Shown here one piece after another: positions 40,125-49,867 of a stretch of DNA of 64,000 nucleotides (position 1 is its first letter; every line of letters begins with the position of its first letter). Source of the stretch: Prochlorococcus sp. MIT 1223 (lineage in GTDB: Bacteria > Cyanobacteriota > Cyanobacteriia > PCC-6307 > Cyanobiaceae). The translations under genes were made by a program, and so were the position numbers. The notes under the pieces were generated by a model. That model ran no database searches and had not been told where the DNA came from. It was given only the letters and a program-made list of their open reading frames with translations. The stretch covers positions 834,865 to 898,864 of the forward strand of contig NZ_CP139303.1 in NCBI RefSeq assembly GCF_034092465.1, given 5' to 3'.

Positions 40125-41141
40125 TTATCCAAGCCATCTCAATAAATTTCCTCTCTCTCCAAATACAAATCCTTTTGTCGTATCTCCTGGACCACTCTTT
40201 GTAAAAAGAATGCGAATAAAGTTAGTAGGAACCAAGTCTCCAACAGGATCTTTCTCCCATGATTCTCCACCATCCCTACTGGATAACAAGGTTCCATTGC
40301 CTCCTGCAGTCCAAATAATGTCGCTAGGGTCCCAAGCAATATCCAAATAGTTATATCCATTCAAAATAGGAATTATTGCTTTCCCCCAACTGTCTAAATC
40401 ATCTGAATCTTCAAGAAATCTGATTTCTGCCCCGCGAGAAAGCATCCATAAATCGCCATTTGGTTGCAAACCAACACTTTGTACTCTTTTGCTACTTGCT
40501 CTTTGATGTGGTTCCCAATTTTCTTGTCCCTGTGGAAGAACAGAGAAAAAATTACCTAAACTACTTACGCTTATATAACTTCCATCTTCATTCCTTCTCA
40601 AATCACGAATTCCACCAGAGCCTGAAGCATCAGAAACCAAACCTTCCCAATTTTTTCCAGAATCAATTGTTTTATAGATAGCACCTGCTGTAGTTGCCAG
40701 TTCAGCTGAATCTGGGCCTAGTGTTTTTATTAAATATGGATCTCCAGGCAATTTATTCCCCAATGAAAGACTAGTCCAATTTTTACCTCCATCATTTGTA
40801 TGAAGAACTAAACCAGGTTGACCAGCAATCCATCCTTCATCTCCAAGAAAGTCAACACTAACTAAACGAAAATTGTCTTCAGTAGGTATTTCTAAACTTC
40901 TCTCATGCCAGACCTTCCCACCATCATCTGTCTCTAAGATTAAACGTTCAGTCCCTACAAGAAATCCCTTCTGATCATTTACAAAGGAAATATCTAAAGG
41001 ATTGGATTCCGTCTCAAGGTTAACTATTTCCCAGGGACTAGAACTCGCTTGGGGAAGTCTTGTAGCAACACATCCGCTTAGGAAAAAACCAATAACGACT
41101 GTTAGTAATAAATTCAAAGATTTAGAGAAAAAACTATTCAT
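40125..41141 (-). CDS. ycf48: Photosystem II assembly factor Ycf48
   Basis: Lumenal seven-bladed propeller lipoprotein that binds precursor D1 and helps reaction-centre assembly. ATG 41141 gives a signal peptide with lipobox FFLSGC, so the longer frame from 41210, which runs into the rubredoxin gene, is rejected. Repeated VGTERLILETDDGGKVW, LVLHTNDGGKNW, AIYKTIDSGKNW and TLLSSRDGGESW blades are visible. Protein length is 338. It lies 13 bases after rubA and before psbE, a conserved cyanobacterial order. Confidence 0.95.
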   Translation of the reverse strand: MNSFFSKSLNLLLTVVIGFFLSGCVATRLPQASSSPWEIVNLETESNPLDISFVNDQKGFLVGTERLILETDDGGKVWHERSLEIPTEDNFRLVSVDFLGDEGWIAGQPGLVLHTNDGGKNWTSLSLGNKLPGDPYLIKTLGPDSAELATTAGAIYKTIDSGKNWEGLVSDASGSGGIRDLRRNEDGSYISVSSLGNFFSVLPQGQENWEPHQRASSKRVQSVGLQPNGDLWMLSRGAEIRFLEDSDDLDSWGKAIIPILNGYNYLDIAWDPSDIIWTAGGNGTLLSSRDGGESWEKDPVGDLVPTNFIRILFTKSGPGDTTKGFVFGERGNLLRWLG

Positions 41142-41154
41142 AACGATGAGACTT

Positions 41155-41559
41155 TTAACGCAGAGAATACAGAGAAAGGAAGCAAGCAGCAGCAAATGCC
41201 AAGCCTCCAAAAATTAATACATTTTTTTGCCCTGAGGGAAGAGTGTTAAAACCAAATCCATAACTAAGATTTTCGTCAAAACCACTAGGCTTAAGTCTAG
41301 AGCCTATATCTTTATAGGCATCAATACCCGATCTGCATACTGGACAGCGGAATTTAGATTTATCTATCTCTAAAAAGGCAGTGCCTTTAGGAATGTCAAA
41401 TTTCTTCAAACCCTCTTGAGGGTCATAGATATAGCCACATCCACAGCATTGAAATCGATGTTCTTTTATAGCTTCTTTTGAAGCTACAAGGATTTCATTA
41501 GTTGATGGATCCATTTGACCCGTCTTCTTGCTTTGGGAAACAGAGTTAACTTCATCCAT
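41155..41559 (-). CDS. rubA: Membrane-anchored rubredoxin RubA
   Basis: Rubredoxin needed for photosystem II (and I) biogenesis. The iron site is formed by [10 protein letters not shown] and CPVCRSGI, two CxxC pairs about 35 residues apart. A C-terminal membrane helix ([19 protein letters not shown]) anchors it. ATG 41559 gives [12 protein letters not shown] and 134 residues; a longer start at 41607 would come within three bases of the divergent ndhC start. First gene of rubA-ycf48-psbE-psbL-psbJ. Confidence 0.93.
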   Translation of the reverse strand: MDEVNSVSQSKKTGQMDPSTNEILVASKEAIKEHRFQCCGCGYIYDPQEGLKKFDIPKGTAFLEIDKSKFRCPVCRSGIDAYKDIGSRLKPSGFDENLSYGFGFNTLPSGQKNVLIFGGLAFAAACFLSLYSLR

Positions 41560-41609
41560 CACAGTTTGCACACTCACACAACTCAACTCTATCTGCACTA
41601 AGAGCAAAA

Positions 41610-42008
41610 ATGAGTGCCAAAATGATAGAAAATAAGCATGATCTTATGTTTTCCCTTGAGGGTTATGACTATTTCTTAGGTTTCCTTTTGCTTTCAAGTG
41701 CTGTTCCCATACTTGCATTGGTAACAAATAAACTGGTTTCCCCTTCTAGCAAAGCTGGAGAAACACAGCTCACATATGAGTCAGGAATGGAGCCAATAGG
41801 TGGTGCATGGATTCAATTTAATATTCGTTATTACATGTTTGCTCTTGTTTTTGTAATATTTGATGTTGAGACAGTATTTCTATATCCCTGGGCAGTTTCA
41901 TTTCATCGTCTGGGATTGCTGGCTTTCATAGAAGCACTTATTTTTATTGCAATCTTGGTTGTCGCACTAGCATATGCATGGAGAAAAGGAGCACTCGAAT
42001 GGAGCTAA
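41610..42008 (+). CDS. ndhC: NDH-1 subunit NdhC
   Basis: Membrane subunit 3 of the photosynthetic NDH-1 complex, used in cyclic electron flow and respiration. It has three membrane helices, the conserved [26 protein letters not shown]-like region near residue 55, and [13 protein letters not shown]. It has 132 residues from ATG 41610; ATG 41622 is an alternative start. First gene of ndhC-ndhK-ndhJ, divergent from rubA. Its 3' end overlaps the longest ndhK frame by 35 bases. Confidence 0.96.
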   Translation: MSAKMIENKHDLMFSLEGYDYFLGFLLLSSAVPILALVTNKLVSPSSKAGETQLTYESGMEPIGGAWIQFNIRYYMFALVFVIFDVETVFLYPWAVSFHRLGLLAFIEALIFIAILVVALAYAWRKGALEWS

Positions 42009-42750
42009 TGCATTGAAAGAGTATCCATCTGATACAACAATTCGCGATCTTCGAGCTGCAACTTGCGGTCCGATAGGTGCTCCACAAGTCACTAATGACT
42101 TAAGTGAGAATATTATTCTTACAAGTCTTGATGACCTACACAATTGGGCAAGACTAAGTAGCTTATGGCCTCTTTTATATGGCACTGCATGCTGCTTTAT
42201 TGAATTTGCAGCATTAATTGGTTCGCGGTTTGATTTTGATAGGTTTGGATTAGTTCCCCGAAGTTCACCTAGGCAAGCTGATCTTTTAATAGTTGCAGGA
42301 ACAGTCACTATGAAAATGGCCCCCGCACTTGTAAGACTTTATGAGCAAATGCCAGAGCCAAAGTATGTTATTGCAATGGGTGCTTGCACAATTACTGGAG
42401 GAATGTTCAGCGCAGATTCAACAACAGCTGTTAGAGGAGTAGACAAATTAATACCTGTAGATCTTTACCTACCTGGTTGTCCCCCCAGACCAGAGGCGAT
42501 TTTTGATGCTGTCATCAAACTTCGTAAGAAAGTTGGCAATGAATCATTTTTAGAAAGATCAAAAATTACTCAAACACACAGATATATAACTATTCCACAT
42601 AAAATGAAAAGGATACCAGCTGAGATTACAGGTAAATATTTAAAGGCAGAAACTCAAAAAGCTGCATTAGAGCCAGCTAATGAGGAAGCTTTCAAAATAA
42701 ACAATCAAAATGATCCAATAAGTATTTCTGAAAATCAAGTAATTCAATGA
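41974..42750 (+). CDS. ndhK: NDH-1 subunit NdhK
   Basis: Peripheral-arm iron-sulphur (N2 cluster) subunit of NDH-1. Cluster cysteines lie in [25 protein letters not shown] and [14 protein letters not shown]. The longest frame begins at ATG 41974 and overlaps ndhC; TTG 42013, just past the ndhC stop, is a plausible true start giving about 245 residues. The C-terminal 50 residues are low in conservation. It overlaps ndhJ by four bases (ATGA). Confidence 0.95.
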   Translation: MHGEKEHSNGANALKEYPSDTTIRDLRAATCGPIGAPQVTNDLSENIILTSLDDLHNWARLSSLWPLLYGTACCFIEFAALIGSRFDFDRFGLVPRSSPRQADLLIVAGTVTMKMAPALVRLYEQMPEPKYVIAMGACTITGGMFSADSTTAVRGVDKLIPVDLYLPGCPPRPEAIFDAVIKLRKKVGNESFLERSKITQTHRYITIPHKMKRIPAEITGKYLKAETQKAALEPANEEAFKINNQNDPISISENQVIQ

Positions 42751-43292
42751 CAGAAGAAAACCTCGATAATCCAGGGGAAGAAATTTCTCAAGAGATAACT
42801 GGACCCAAAGCAGGAGAAGCAAGTATTTGCTTATCCAAAAGAAATTTAATTCATACTGTTTTAGAACCTGATCATCTTGGTATTGAAATCATCTCAGTAG
42901 AACCACATAATTTATACGAAATTATTTCTGCATTGAAGGCAGAGGGATTTAATTATCTTCAATGCCAAGGTGGTTATGACGAAGGACCTGGGGAACAACT
43001 TGTTTGCTTCTACAATTTAATATCAATCAAAGATTTCGATGCGAAATCGAAGCCAAGAGAAGTCAGAGTAAAAGTATTTCTAGAAAGAGATGGAGATCTT
43101 TCTGTCCCAAGCCTTTATGGACTTTTTCGTGGTTCAGACTGGCAAGAAAGAGAGACATATGACATGTTTGGAATTAATTTTATAGGTCATCCTCATCCAA
43201 AAAGGTTATTAATGCCTGAAGACTGGAAAGGATGGCCTCTTAGGAAGGATTATGTACAACCAGACTTTTATGAGATGCAAGATGCTTATTGA
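42747..43292 (+). CDS. ndhJ: NDH-1 subunit NdhJ
   Basis: Peripheral-arm 30-kDa-type subunit of NDH-1. It has 181 residues. The signature [36 protein letters not shown]-type block lies near residues 132-167 and is well conserved. The ATG overlaps the ndhK stop, so translation is coupled. The last seven bases overlap the end of the convergent yvcK-like gene. Confidence 0.96.
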   Translation: MTEENLDNPGEEISQEITGPKAGEASICLSKRNLIHTVLEPDHLGIEIISVEPHNLYEIISALKAEGFNYLQCQGGYDEGPGEQLVCFYNLISIKDFDAKSKPREVRVKVFLERDGDLSVPSLYGLFRGSDWQERETYDMFGINFIGHPHPKRLLMPEDWKGWPLRKDYVQPDFYEMQDAY

Positions 43293-44620
43293 GGTTTAAC
43301 CTTTTGAGTTCTTCTATATCTTCTATAAAATCTTATTATTCCTATAGCTAAACTTTTTGGATCATGCCTCAAGGTTATTGATTGCCTGTCTCCTTGAAAT
43401 GACATCTGTATAACCCTATAGCCCTGAGCAATAAGTTTTTCTCTGTCACATAAAACTGGCTCAGCCCCTTTATATCTGTAGTAATCAATCAAAGGGGAAT
43501 CTACTAATTGAGATTGAGCAAGAATATTATTAAAGATTCTTTTTGTAATTCCCAGACTTGCTAGCTGAGCCTCTATTGCTCTGATATGGCCCTCAACAGA
43601 CAAGCCATCTGTCTCTCCTGGTTGTGTCATCAAATTGCATATATATAGCTTGGGAACTTTGCTTCTTTGTATTGCCTCGACTATCTCTGGGATAAGTAAA
43701 TTAGGCATTAAAGATGTATACAAACTTCCTGGGCCAAGAATAATTATGTCTGCATTGTTTATCGCCTCAATTGCACTTGGCAAGGCTGGAGGTCTTTCTG
43801 GTAAGCAACCTATTCTTACGATAGGACTACATGCCTTTCCTATTGCTGATTCCCCATATATTCGTTCTCCATTTTCAAGTTCTGCCCATAGCCTTACATC
43901 AACATTAGTCGCAGGAACTACCTGTCCTTGCACTGCAAGAATACGACTAGATGCAGTAATTGCACTCTCAAAACTTCCAGTTATTGCAGTTAAAGCACTT
44001 AAGAAAAGATTCCCAAAGCTATGACCTTGCAATCCATTACCAGATGGGAAGCGATATTGAAAAAGACGAGTTAATAATTGCTCTTCTCTAGATAAAGCAG
44101 CCAAGCAATTTCGAATATCGCCTGGTGGCTGCATGCCAAGTTCTCTACGAAGTATTCCACTGCTACCTCCATCATCAGCAACAGTTACTATTGCTGTGAT
44201 ATTACTGCTGTATTTCTTCAAACCTGTAAGTAAGCAAGATAAACCTGTTCCTCCCCCTATAGCTAAAATATTAGGCCCTCTATTTAACTTACTCTTTGCC
44301 AATAATGCATCAACTAAGAAAGTACCTTCTGAAGGCGCTAAAGCTTGCGAGATAGATTGAAAACTCCTGCTTTGTCCGTAAATAAGCAAACCGATTCCTA
44401 TTAATAGAATAAATGGACCAGTAAAGCTAATAGGAAGAAATGTCGTAATTACTCCGAGTAAAAAAAATAGAATTTCTAATAACCAATAAATAGGTCGAAA
44501 ATCAGTCCAAATAACAATTCCCAAAAGACCAATTAATAATCCGAACCCAGAGGTGAACATCCAACGCTTGACAACCAATCCTGGCAGAAGCCATCTAATG
44601 GCTCTTTGAGAACGTTGCAT
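43286..44620 (-). CDS. YvcK/CofD-like protein with membrane anchor
   Basis: Gluconeogenesis-factor family (YvcK), related to CofD. The cytosolic domain carries [59 protein letters not shown] and [19 protein letters not shown] 44620 ([14 protein letters not shown]) is preferred; the frame extends to 44770 and would add 50 very basic residues. Two or three membrane helices follow within about the first 85 residues from this start, so the protein is membrane-tethered, unlike Bacillus YvcK. YvcK proteins bind UDP-sugars and affect cell-wall metabolism; the role here is inferred. Confidence 0.88.
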   Translation of the reverse strand: MQRSQRAIRWLLPGLVVKRWMFTSGFGLLIGLLGIVIWTDFRPIYWLLEILFFLLGVITTFLPISFTGPFILLIGIGLLIYGQSRSFQSISQALAPSEGTFLVDALLAKSKLNRGPNILAIGGGTGLSCLLTGLKKYSSNITAIVTVADDGGSSGILRRELGMQPPGDIRNCLAALSREEQLLTRLFQYRFPSGNGLQGHSFGNLFLSALTAITGSFESAITASSRILAVQGQVVPATNVDVRLWAELENGERIYGESAIGKACSPIVRIGCLPERPPALPSAIEAINNADIIILGPGSLYTSLMPNLLIPEIVEAIQRSKVPKLYICNLMTQPGETDGLSVEGHIRAIEAQLASLGITKRIFNNILAQSQLVDSPLIDYYRYKGAEPVLCDREKLIAQGYRVIQMSFQGDRQSITLRHDPKSLAIGIIRFYRRYRRTQKVKPQ

Positions 44621-44823
44621 CACGTTACTTTTATAAAAAGATCTCAAAGATCTTTTCTTGACCTTAAAAAAATTTGGTGCAAGTTTTCTACGACTTTTCA
44701 ATGTTTTCTTTAATAAGATCGTTCTTAAATGCCTTATAAGAAAATTAGGAAGGGTCTCATGAGACTTCACTAATTAAACATTCAAGGCAGAATTAGATGA
44801 AAGAGTGAGTTTCAGATTCAGGA

Positions 44824-45606
44824 ATGCCAAGCATCACACCAGCGGTAGAAATCAAGAACTTAACAATGGAATGGAAAGCTACTCCTGTTCTAAATAATCT
44901 TAATCTTTCAATTAATCCTGGAGAGCGCTTAGCAATTGTTGGTCCATCTGGCTCAGGTAAGTCAACAATACTTAGATTACTAGCTGGTCTACTTTTACCT
45001 TCAAGTGGAAATATTCAATTATTCGGGCAAAAACAGAATTACCTTCGACTAGATCAAAATAATCCTCCTGATGTTCGGATTGTATTTCAGAACCCTGCTC
45101 TCTTAGCTTCATTAACAATTGAGGAAAATGTAGGTTTTCTTTTGACAAGGTCTGGGGAAATGAATAAAGAAGTAATACATAAGAAAGTTAACTCTTGCCT
45201 AAAAGAAGTAGGTTTATATGATGTCGCTGATAAATTCCCAGGTCAATTAAGTGGTGGTATGCAAAAAAGAGTTAGTTTTGCTAGAGCATTAATAAATGAA
45301 TCCACCGAGGACTGCTTAATGCCATTACTTTTATATGATGAACCAACTGCAGGTTTGGATCCAATCGCTTGTACCCGCATAGAAGATTTAATTGTAAAAA
45401 CAACTGATTTTGCGAAAGGAACTTCAATAGTCGTAAGCCATGTTTTAAGCACCATAGAGCGTTCTGCTGAAAGAGTTATTTTGCTTTATGGAGGTCAATT
45501 CCAATGGCAAGGATCAATAGATGAATTTAAACAAAGTGATAATTCTTATGTAAAACAGTTCCGTGGAGGTAATCTTCAAGGACCAATGCAACCTATGGAC
45601 ATTTAA
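44824..45606 (+). CDS. ABC transporter ATPase, MlaF/Ttg2A-like
   Basis: ATPase of an MCE-type lipid transporter. The 260-residue protein has Walker A GPSGSGKSTILRLLAG (about 39), Q-loop VFQNPALL, signature LSGGMQKRVSFARAL (about 140), and Walker B LLLYDEPTAGLD. The long spacer after the signature (STEDCLMPLLL) is seen in MlaF relatives. Five bases before the MCE gene, so the pair forms one unit. A permease gene is not adjacent. Confidence 0.88.
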   Translation: MPSITPAVEIKNLTMEWKATPVLNNLNLSINPGERLAIVGPSGSGKSTILRLLAGLLLPSSGNIQLFGQKQNYLRLDQNNPPDVRIVFQNPALLASLTIEENVGFLLTRSGEMNKEVIHKKVNSCLKEVGLYDVADKFPGQLSGGMQKRVSFARALINESTEDCLMPLLLYDEPTAGLDPIACTRIEDLIVKTTDFAKGTSIVVSHVLSTIERSAERVILLYGGQFQWQGSIDEFKQSDNSYVKQFRGGNLQGPMQPMDI

Positions 45607-45611
45607 TTTTT

Positions 45612-46454
45612 ATGCGTCGCAGCCTTCGTGATGCCTGTGTAGGATTTTCCTTAATTGGTGGAATTGTTGTTTTTTCTGGGGCAATGCTCTGGTTAAGAGG
45701 AGTTCGCTTCAGCTCAAATTCTTGGAGCATAACTGCCACTTTCAAAGATGCAAGTGGACTGTCAGAAATGTCGCCAGTTAGCTATCGGGGAATATTAGTT
45801 GGATCAGTCAAAAAGATTGAATTCACGCCTAAATCAGTCGAAGCTAAGATAGAAATTAACAATAAGAATCTAATATTAACTAAACCAGTTTATGCAAAAG
45901 TAATTACAAATTCAGTGTTAGGAGGAGATGCTCAAGTCTCCTTAATAAGCCTTGGCCTTCCTTTAGCAGAGAACAAACTGCCTATATCAAAAGAATGCAA
46001 TAATAATAAGATTGTCTGCAATGGAGATAAAATTGAAGGAAGGAAACTAAAGAGTATTTCAGCACTTACAGAAGAGCTACAAAAGATTGTCTTACGAGCA
46101 GAAGAAGAAGATGTGCTTGGAGATATGTTGGAATCAATGGAGCAATTTGATAAAACACAAGAAAATTTAGATGATTTAATTCTCCTATCAAAAAAGGAGC
46201 TTATTAGAGCTAAACCTATAATTACTGAATTAATAGAAGCAGCATCTCATTTAAATAATATACTTGCCACAATTGATAATCCGAAGACATTGAATGACTT
46301 AATTAATACGGCAGGTTCAGCAAGATCCTTAACAAATAAGATAGATAAATTAAGTACTAATATTGAACAAATTACAAGTGATAAAGAGCTTATAGCAGCC
46401 TTAAGAGATGTAACTATTGGATTAAGTAAATTCTTTAATGATGTCTATAAATAG
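45612..46454 (+). CDS. MCE-domain lipid transport protein, MlaD-like
   Basis: A 280-residue protein with one N-terminal membrane helix (about 10-28) and an MCE domain: SWSITATFKDASGLSEMSPVS, YRGILVGSVKKIEFTPKSVEA and VYAKVITNSVLGGDAQVSL. The C-terminal half is a long helix-rich tail. Homologues (Ycf22/TGD2/MlaD) bind phospholipids in the periplasm and take part in envelope or thylakoid lipid transport. Follows the MlaF-like ATPase. Convergent with chlD, 10 bases between stops. Confidence 0.87.
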   Translation: MRRSLRDACVGFSLIGGIVVFSGAMLWLRGVRFSSNSWSITATFKDASGLSEMSPVSYRGILVGSVKKIEFTPKSVEAKIEINNKNLILTKPVYAKVITNSVLGGDAQVSLISLGLPLAENKLPISKECNNNKIVCNGDKIEGRKLKSISALTEELQKIVLRAEEEDVLGDMLESMEQFDKTQENLDDLILLSKKELIRAKPIITELIEAASHLNNILATIDNPKTLNDLINTAGSARSLTNKIDKLSTNIEQITSDKELIAALRDVTIGLSKFFNDVYK

Positions 46455-46464
46455 ATATTTTTAT

Positions 46465-48612
46465 TTAATTAACGGAACTTATAGCTTCCATTGCAATTGA
46501 AGCTATGGCCTTATCGCTAGCTTTAGGTAATTGAACATACTTTCCTCCTGCTGCATCTGCCATATCTTTTCCAATACCACTAGCAATAAATTTTCTTTCC
46601 GTATCAATAACTAGCAATTTAATACCAAGAGACCTGTACCGGGTTGCAATATCAATAACTTCTTGTTTGAGATCAACAGGATCTTCTCCCTCAACAGGTG
46701 GTTGACCCAAAGAATTACTTAAAGGAATATTTCCACGGCCATCAGTTATAGCAACAACTACAACTTGACCGAGATCTCCAGTAGACAAAGCATTAGCACC
46801 AACCCTTGCAGCTTGTGTCAAGCCATGTGAGAGGGGGGATCCTCCTCCACATGGCATTGTTTCTAGTCGCCTTTTAGCAGCTGTAATTGATCGAGTAGGA
46901 GGCAACAAGACTTCAGCTTGCTCCCCTCTAAAGGGGATCAAGGCAACTTCATCTCTGTTTTCATAAGCCTCCGTGAGAAGACGAATGACTGCTCCTTTGG
47001 CACTTTGCATACGATTAAGAGCCATTGAGCCACTGGCATCAACCAAGAAGATAACTAGGGAACCTGCCTTTCTTTGCAATAACTTTGCCCTGAGGTCAGA
47101 TTCTTCAACTATTACTTTCCTATTAGGATTCCTTTCCCTCCTAGCTTTTTGATAAGGAGCAGCAGATCTCAATGTTGCATCTACAGCAATTCTATTAACA
47201 GGGCCACGAGGAATAATCGGCTTAACATACCTTCCTCGATTATCACTTAACACCGCAGAGCGACTGCCACTATTACCTGCTTTAGATTTGGCCGATGCAA
47301 AAACCAAAAGGTCCGGGTCCACTGCACATTCCTCAGGATCAAGCATAAATTCTTCTGGGATGGGAGGAGATGACTCCTCATCAGGGGCATCATCATCGTC
47401 CTCTTCGGATTCATCTTCGGGTGAGTCATCTTGCTGCTGATCTTCAGGAGGAGGTGGCTGCTGATCTTCAGGAGGTGGTGGCTCCATTTGCTCTTCTTGT
47501 GGCGGGAGTTGCAATGCTCTTGGCACAATCACAAGACGAACAGCCACTTGCAAGTCTTCTGCCTCCACCTGATCTCTTCCTCCAAGAGCTGCGTGAGCTT
47601 TAGCTACTCGTACTGCATACAGTTCGGATCTATGGCCTTCAACACCTCCTCGAATTGCTTCTGTGACGAGATATTTAATTTGTTCAGAGGTGATTTTCAC
47701 ATCCTTTAACCATTGCCTTGCCAATAAAAGTTGGGTAGATAAAGCTTCAGTTTGTTCTTGAAAGTTTTTGGCAAATTTCTCACTAGACTCGCCATGAGCA
47801 ATTGCAGATTGTGTTATTTCAACGCGCTGTTCATTGGTTATTAATTGATCCGCAGATAAAACAATTGCAAATCTATCCAACAAATGATCTCTTACAGCTC
47901 CTTCTTCGGGGTTATAAGTAGCAATTAATAATGGTCTACATGGGTGGGTAAGACTTAACCCTTCTCTCTCAACCTTATTCTCACCAGAGCCTACCGAAGC
48001 AAGAATCAAATTCACTATGCCTTCATCAAGGAGATTTAATTCATCTATATACAGAACACCTCTATGTGCTTCAGCGAGTAATCCAGGTTGAAAAACAGCA
48101 CTTCCACTATTGAGAGAAGCAGTCACATCAACAGATCCAACTAACCTATCTTCCGTAACCCCAATTGGAACTTGAACAAAAGGAGCAGGAACAACTTTTA
48201 CAGGCAGATCATTGGAAGATAAATTCTTGCTAAAAAAGCCTAATTTTTCTTCTAAAAATTCTTTCGTGGACTGGTCCCATTCATCAGAAGCATTTGGATC
48301 AAGGTTCCTTCCTATGGATAGAGGGCATAAATCCTCAGATTGATTCTCCTGAGAGTTATCTGTATCCAGAATCTCAATAGGAGGGATAAGAGCATGTAAT
48401 GCTCTTGCCAAAACAGACTTACCAGTCCCTCTACCACCTGCAATGATTACCCCTCCCAAGCATGGATCAACCGCAGCCAGCATTAAAGCAAGTTTTAGTG
48501 TTCCATGGCCTGTAATAGCAGCCAAAGGGAATGATCTATTAGCTATATCTTTAGCTAAGGAACCCTCTGTCCCAGAAGAGTTATAAGTAGGATTTTCTTG
48601 ACTAGCGACCAT
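46465..48612 (-). CDS. chlD: Magnesium chelatase subunit ChlD
   Basis: The D subunit of Mg-chelatase, which inserts magnesium into protoporphyrin IX, the first committed chlorophyll step. The 715-residue protein has an AAA+ domain at the N-terminus ([14 protein letters not shown] near 59, [11 protein letters not shown] near 193), a proline and acid-rich linker at about 385-435, and a C-terminal integrin-I (VWA) domain with the MIDAS motif DASGSMA near 530. It is alone on the minus strand, divergent from folK. Confidence 0.97.
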   Translation of the reverse strand: MVASQENPTYNSSGTEGSLAKDIANRSFPLAAITGHGTLKLALMLAAVDPCLGGVIIAGGRGTGKSVLARALHALIPPIEILDTDNSQENQSEDLCPLSIGRNLDPNASDEWDQSTKEFLEEKLGFFSKNLSSNDLPVKVVPAPFVQVPIGVTEDRLVGSVDVTASLNSGSAVFQPGLLAEAHRGVLYIDELNLLDEGIVNLILASVGSGENKVEREGLSLTHPCRPLLIATYNPEEGAVRDHLLDRFAIVLSADQLITNEQRVEITQSAIAHGESSEKFAKNFQEQTEALSTQLLLARQWLKDVKITSEQIKYLVTEAIRGGVEGHRSELYAVRVAKAHAALGGRDQVEAEDLQVAVRLVIVPRALQLPPQEEQMEPPPPEDQQPPPPEDQQQDDSPEDESEEDDDDAPDEESSPPIPEEFMLDPEECAVDPDLLVFASAKSKAGNSGSRSAVLSDNRGRYVKPIIPRGPVNRIAVDATLRSAAPYQKARRERNPNRKVIVEESDLRAKLLQRKAGSLVIFLVDASGSMALNRMQSAKGAVIRLLTEAYENRDEVALIPFRGEQAEVLLPPTRSITAAKRRLETMPCGGGSPLSHGLTQAARVGANALSTGDLGQVVVVAITDGRGNIPLSNSLGQPPVEGEDPVDLKQEVIDIATRYRSLGIKLLVIDTERKFIASGIGKDMADAAGGKYVQLPKASDKAIASIAMEAISSVN

Positions 48613-48657
48613 TGCACTAAATGAAAAATCAAATTCCTCTATTTTGATTATGAACTA

Positions 48658-49239
48658 ATGAGTACTTTTATAGTTCCACCTCCCAGAACTCTTGCAATTG
48701 CTTTAGGGGCAAATATTGCAAGTCAAATTGGACCTCCAGCAACTACTTTAGTAGCAGCAAGGGAATCATTAACCAAAATAATTAATGAGTGGTGTACCTC
48801 ATTGCTTAAAGAAAATACAAGTAAAGAAGATATATCCCAAGGAATTCATTACAAATGGTCACCACTTTTTGAGACAAAGCCAATAGGTGGGCCAACTCAA
48901 CAAAGTAATTACATAAATGCAGTTGTTTTAATTAATGGTCCAATCTTAGAGAAAATAAATCCTACAGAAGTAGCCATCTTAGATTTACTAGAAAGAACAA
49001 TCCTTATAGAGAAATCTTTTGGGCGTAATAAACAAAGGTCAATTGAAAAATGGGGTCCTAGAACTATTGACCTAGATATTCTTGTATGGGGCGATCTTCA
49101 AGTAAATAATAAAAAACTGACACTCCCTCATCCTCGGATTATTGATAGAAATTTTGTTATTACCCCACTTTCCTCAGTCTTAAGTACTACAGACACAAAA
49201 CCTCTTCAGTTACCTCCTAGAAAAGGTTGGACTGAATAA
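48658..49239 (+). CDS. folK: HPPK, folate synthesis pyrophosphokinase
   Basis: Transfers pyrophosphate from ATP to 6-hydroxymethyl-dihydropterin in folate synthesis. The 193-residue protein contains IALGANIASQIGPP near the start, SPLFETKPIGGPTQQSNYINAVV near 63, the IEKSFGRNK segment near 117, and the diagnostic WGPRTIDLDILVWG near 130. ATG 48658. Divergent from chlD and 67 bases before the Nudix gene. Confidence 0.94.
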   Translation: MSTFIVPPPRTLAIALGANIASQIGPPATTLVAARESLTKIINEWCTSLLKENTSKEDISQGIHYKWSPLFETKPIGGPTQQSNYINAVVLINGPILEKINPTEVAILDLLERTILIEKSFGRNKQRSIEKWGPRTIDLDILVWGDLQVNNKKLTLPHPRIIDRNFVITPLSSVLSTTDTKPLQLPPRKGWTE

Positions 49240-49306
49240 AAAGATTTGAGAGTTTCGCATCTTGCGTATGAAGTTGCCATTATCTATATATCTTATTCAA
49301 TTAGTT

Positions 49307-49867
49307 ATGGCGAATTTGCCGCCTATTGAACCATCAAAAGTCCTTAAAACAACTGCATCACTTGATGCTAAAAAAATTCGCTTTGAAATCAATCAAATTG
49401 AACTACCTACGGGAATTAAAGATGAGTTTGGAATTATTAAACATCCTGGCGCATCACTTGCTGTACCTATTACTGATGATGGACGAGTAGTAATTCTTCG
49501 ACAATATCGTTTTGCAGTTTCAAGAAGATTGCTCGAGTTTCCAGCAGGGACTCTTGAGCTTGGAGAAGATCCTCTTAGTTCAATAAAAAGAGAGCTTGGG
49601 GAAGAAAGTGGGTATCAAGCTTCTAAATGGGATTCTTTAGGAATAATGATTCCATGCGCTGGATACTCAGATGAGATTATAAATATTTATTTAGCAAGAG
49701 ATCTTAAACTATTAGAAGAGAAGCCAGCGGGAGATATAGATGAAGACATAGAAGTTTTATTAATGGAAAAAGATGAGTTAGACAAAAAGATTTCAAGCGG
49801 GGAAGAAGCCTTAGACGGGAAAAGTATTACGGCCTGGTATAGAGCATGTCAGGCCCTCAACTCTTGA
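49307..49867 (+). CDS. Nudix hydrolase, ADP-ribose pyrophosphatase-like
   Basis: A 186-residue Nudix enzyme. The Nudix box is complete: GTLELGEDPLSSIKRELGEE plus SGY (about residues 84-106), matching GX5EX7REUXEEXGU. Preceding ILRQYRFAVSRRLLEFPAG is typical of ADP-ribose/ADP-sugar hydrolases. ATG 49307 (MANLPP) is preferred; the longer frame from 49262 adds a hydrophobic stretch of no clear function. The last 57 bases overlap the convergent aminotransferase frame. Confidence 0.87.
   Translation: MANLPPIEPSKVLKTTASLDAKKIRFEINQIELPTGIKDEFGIIKHPGASLAVPITDDGRVVILRQYRFAVSRRLLEFPAGTLELGEDPLSSIKRELGEESGYQASKWDSLGIMIPCAGYSDEIINIYLARDLKLLEEKPAGDIDEDIEVLLMEKDELDKKISSGEEALDGKSITAWYRACQALNS

Noticed and set aside
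40139-40681. Short frames overlapping ycf48
   Set aside because: Shadows of the Ycf48 propeller gene.
47450-47490. Short direct repeats (ctgctgatcttcaggagg type), considered as a CRISPR or tandem element
   Set aside because: They encode the repeated Pro/Glu/Asp/Gln linker of ChlD. There are only two or three units with no spacers.
47247-47709. Frames opposite or within the chlD linker (His/Leu-rich)
   Set aside because: They arise from the repetitive proline and acid-rich codons of the ChlD linker; the ChlD frame is clearly the real one.
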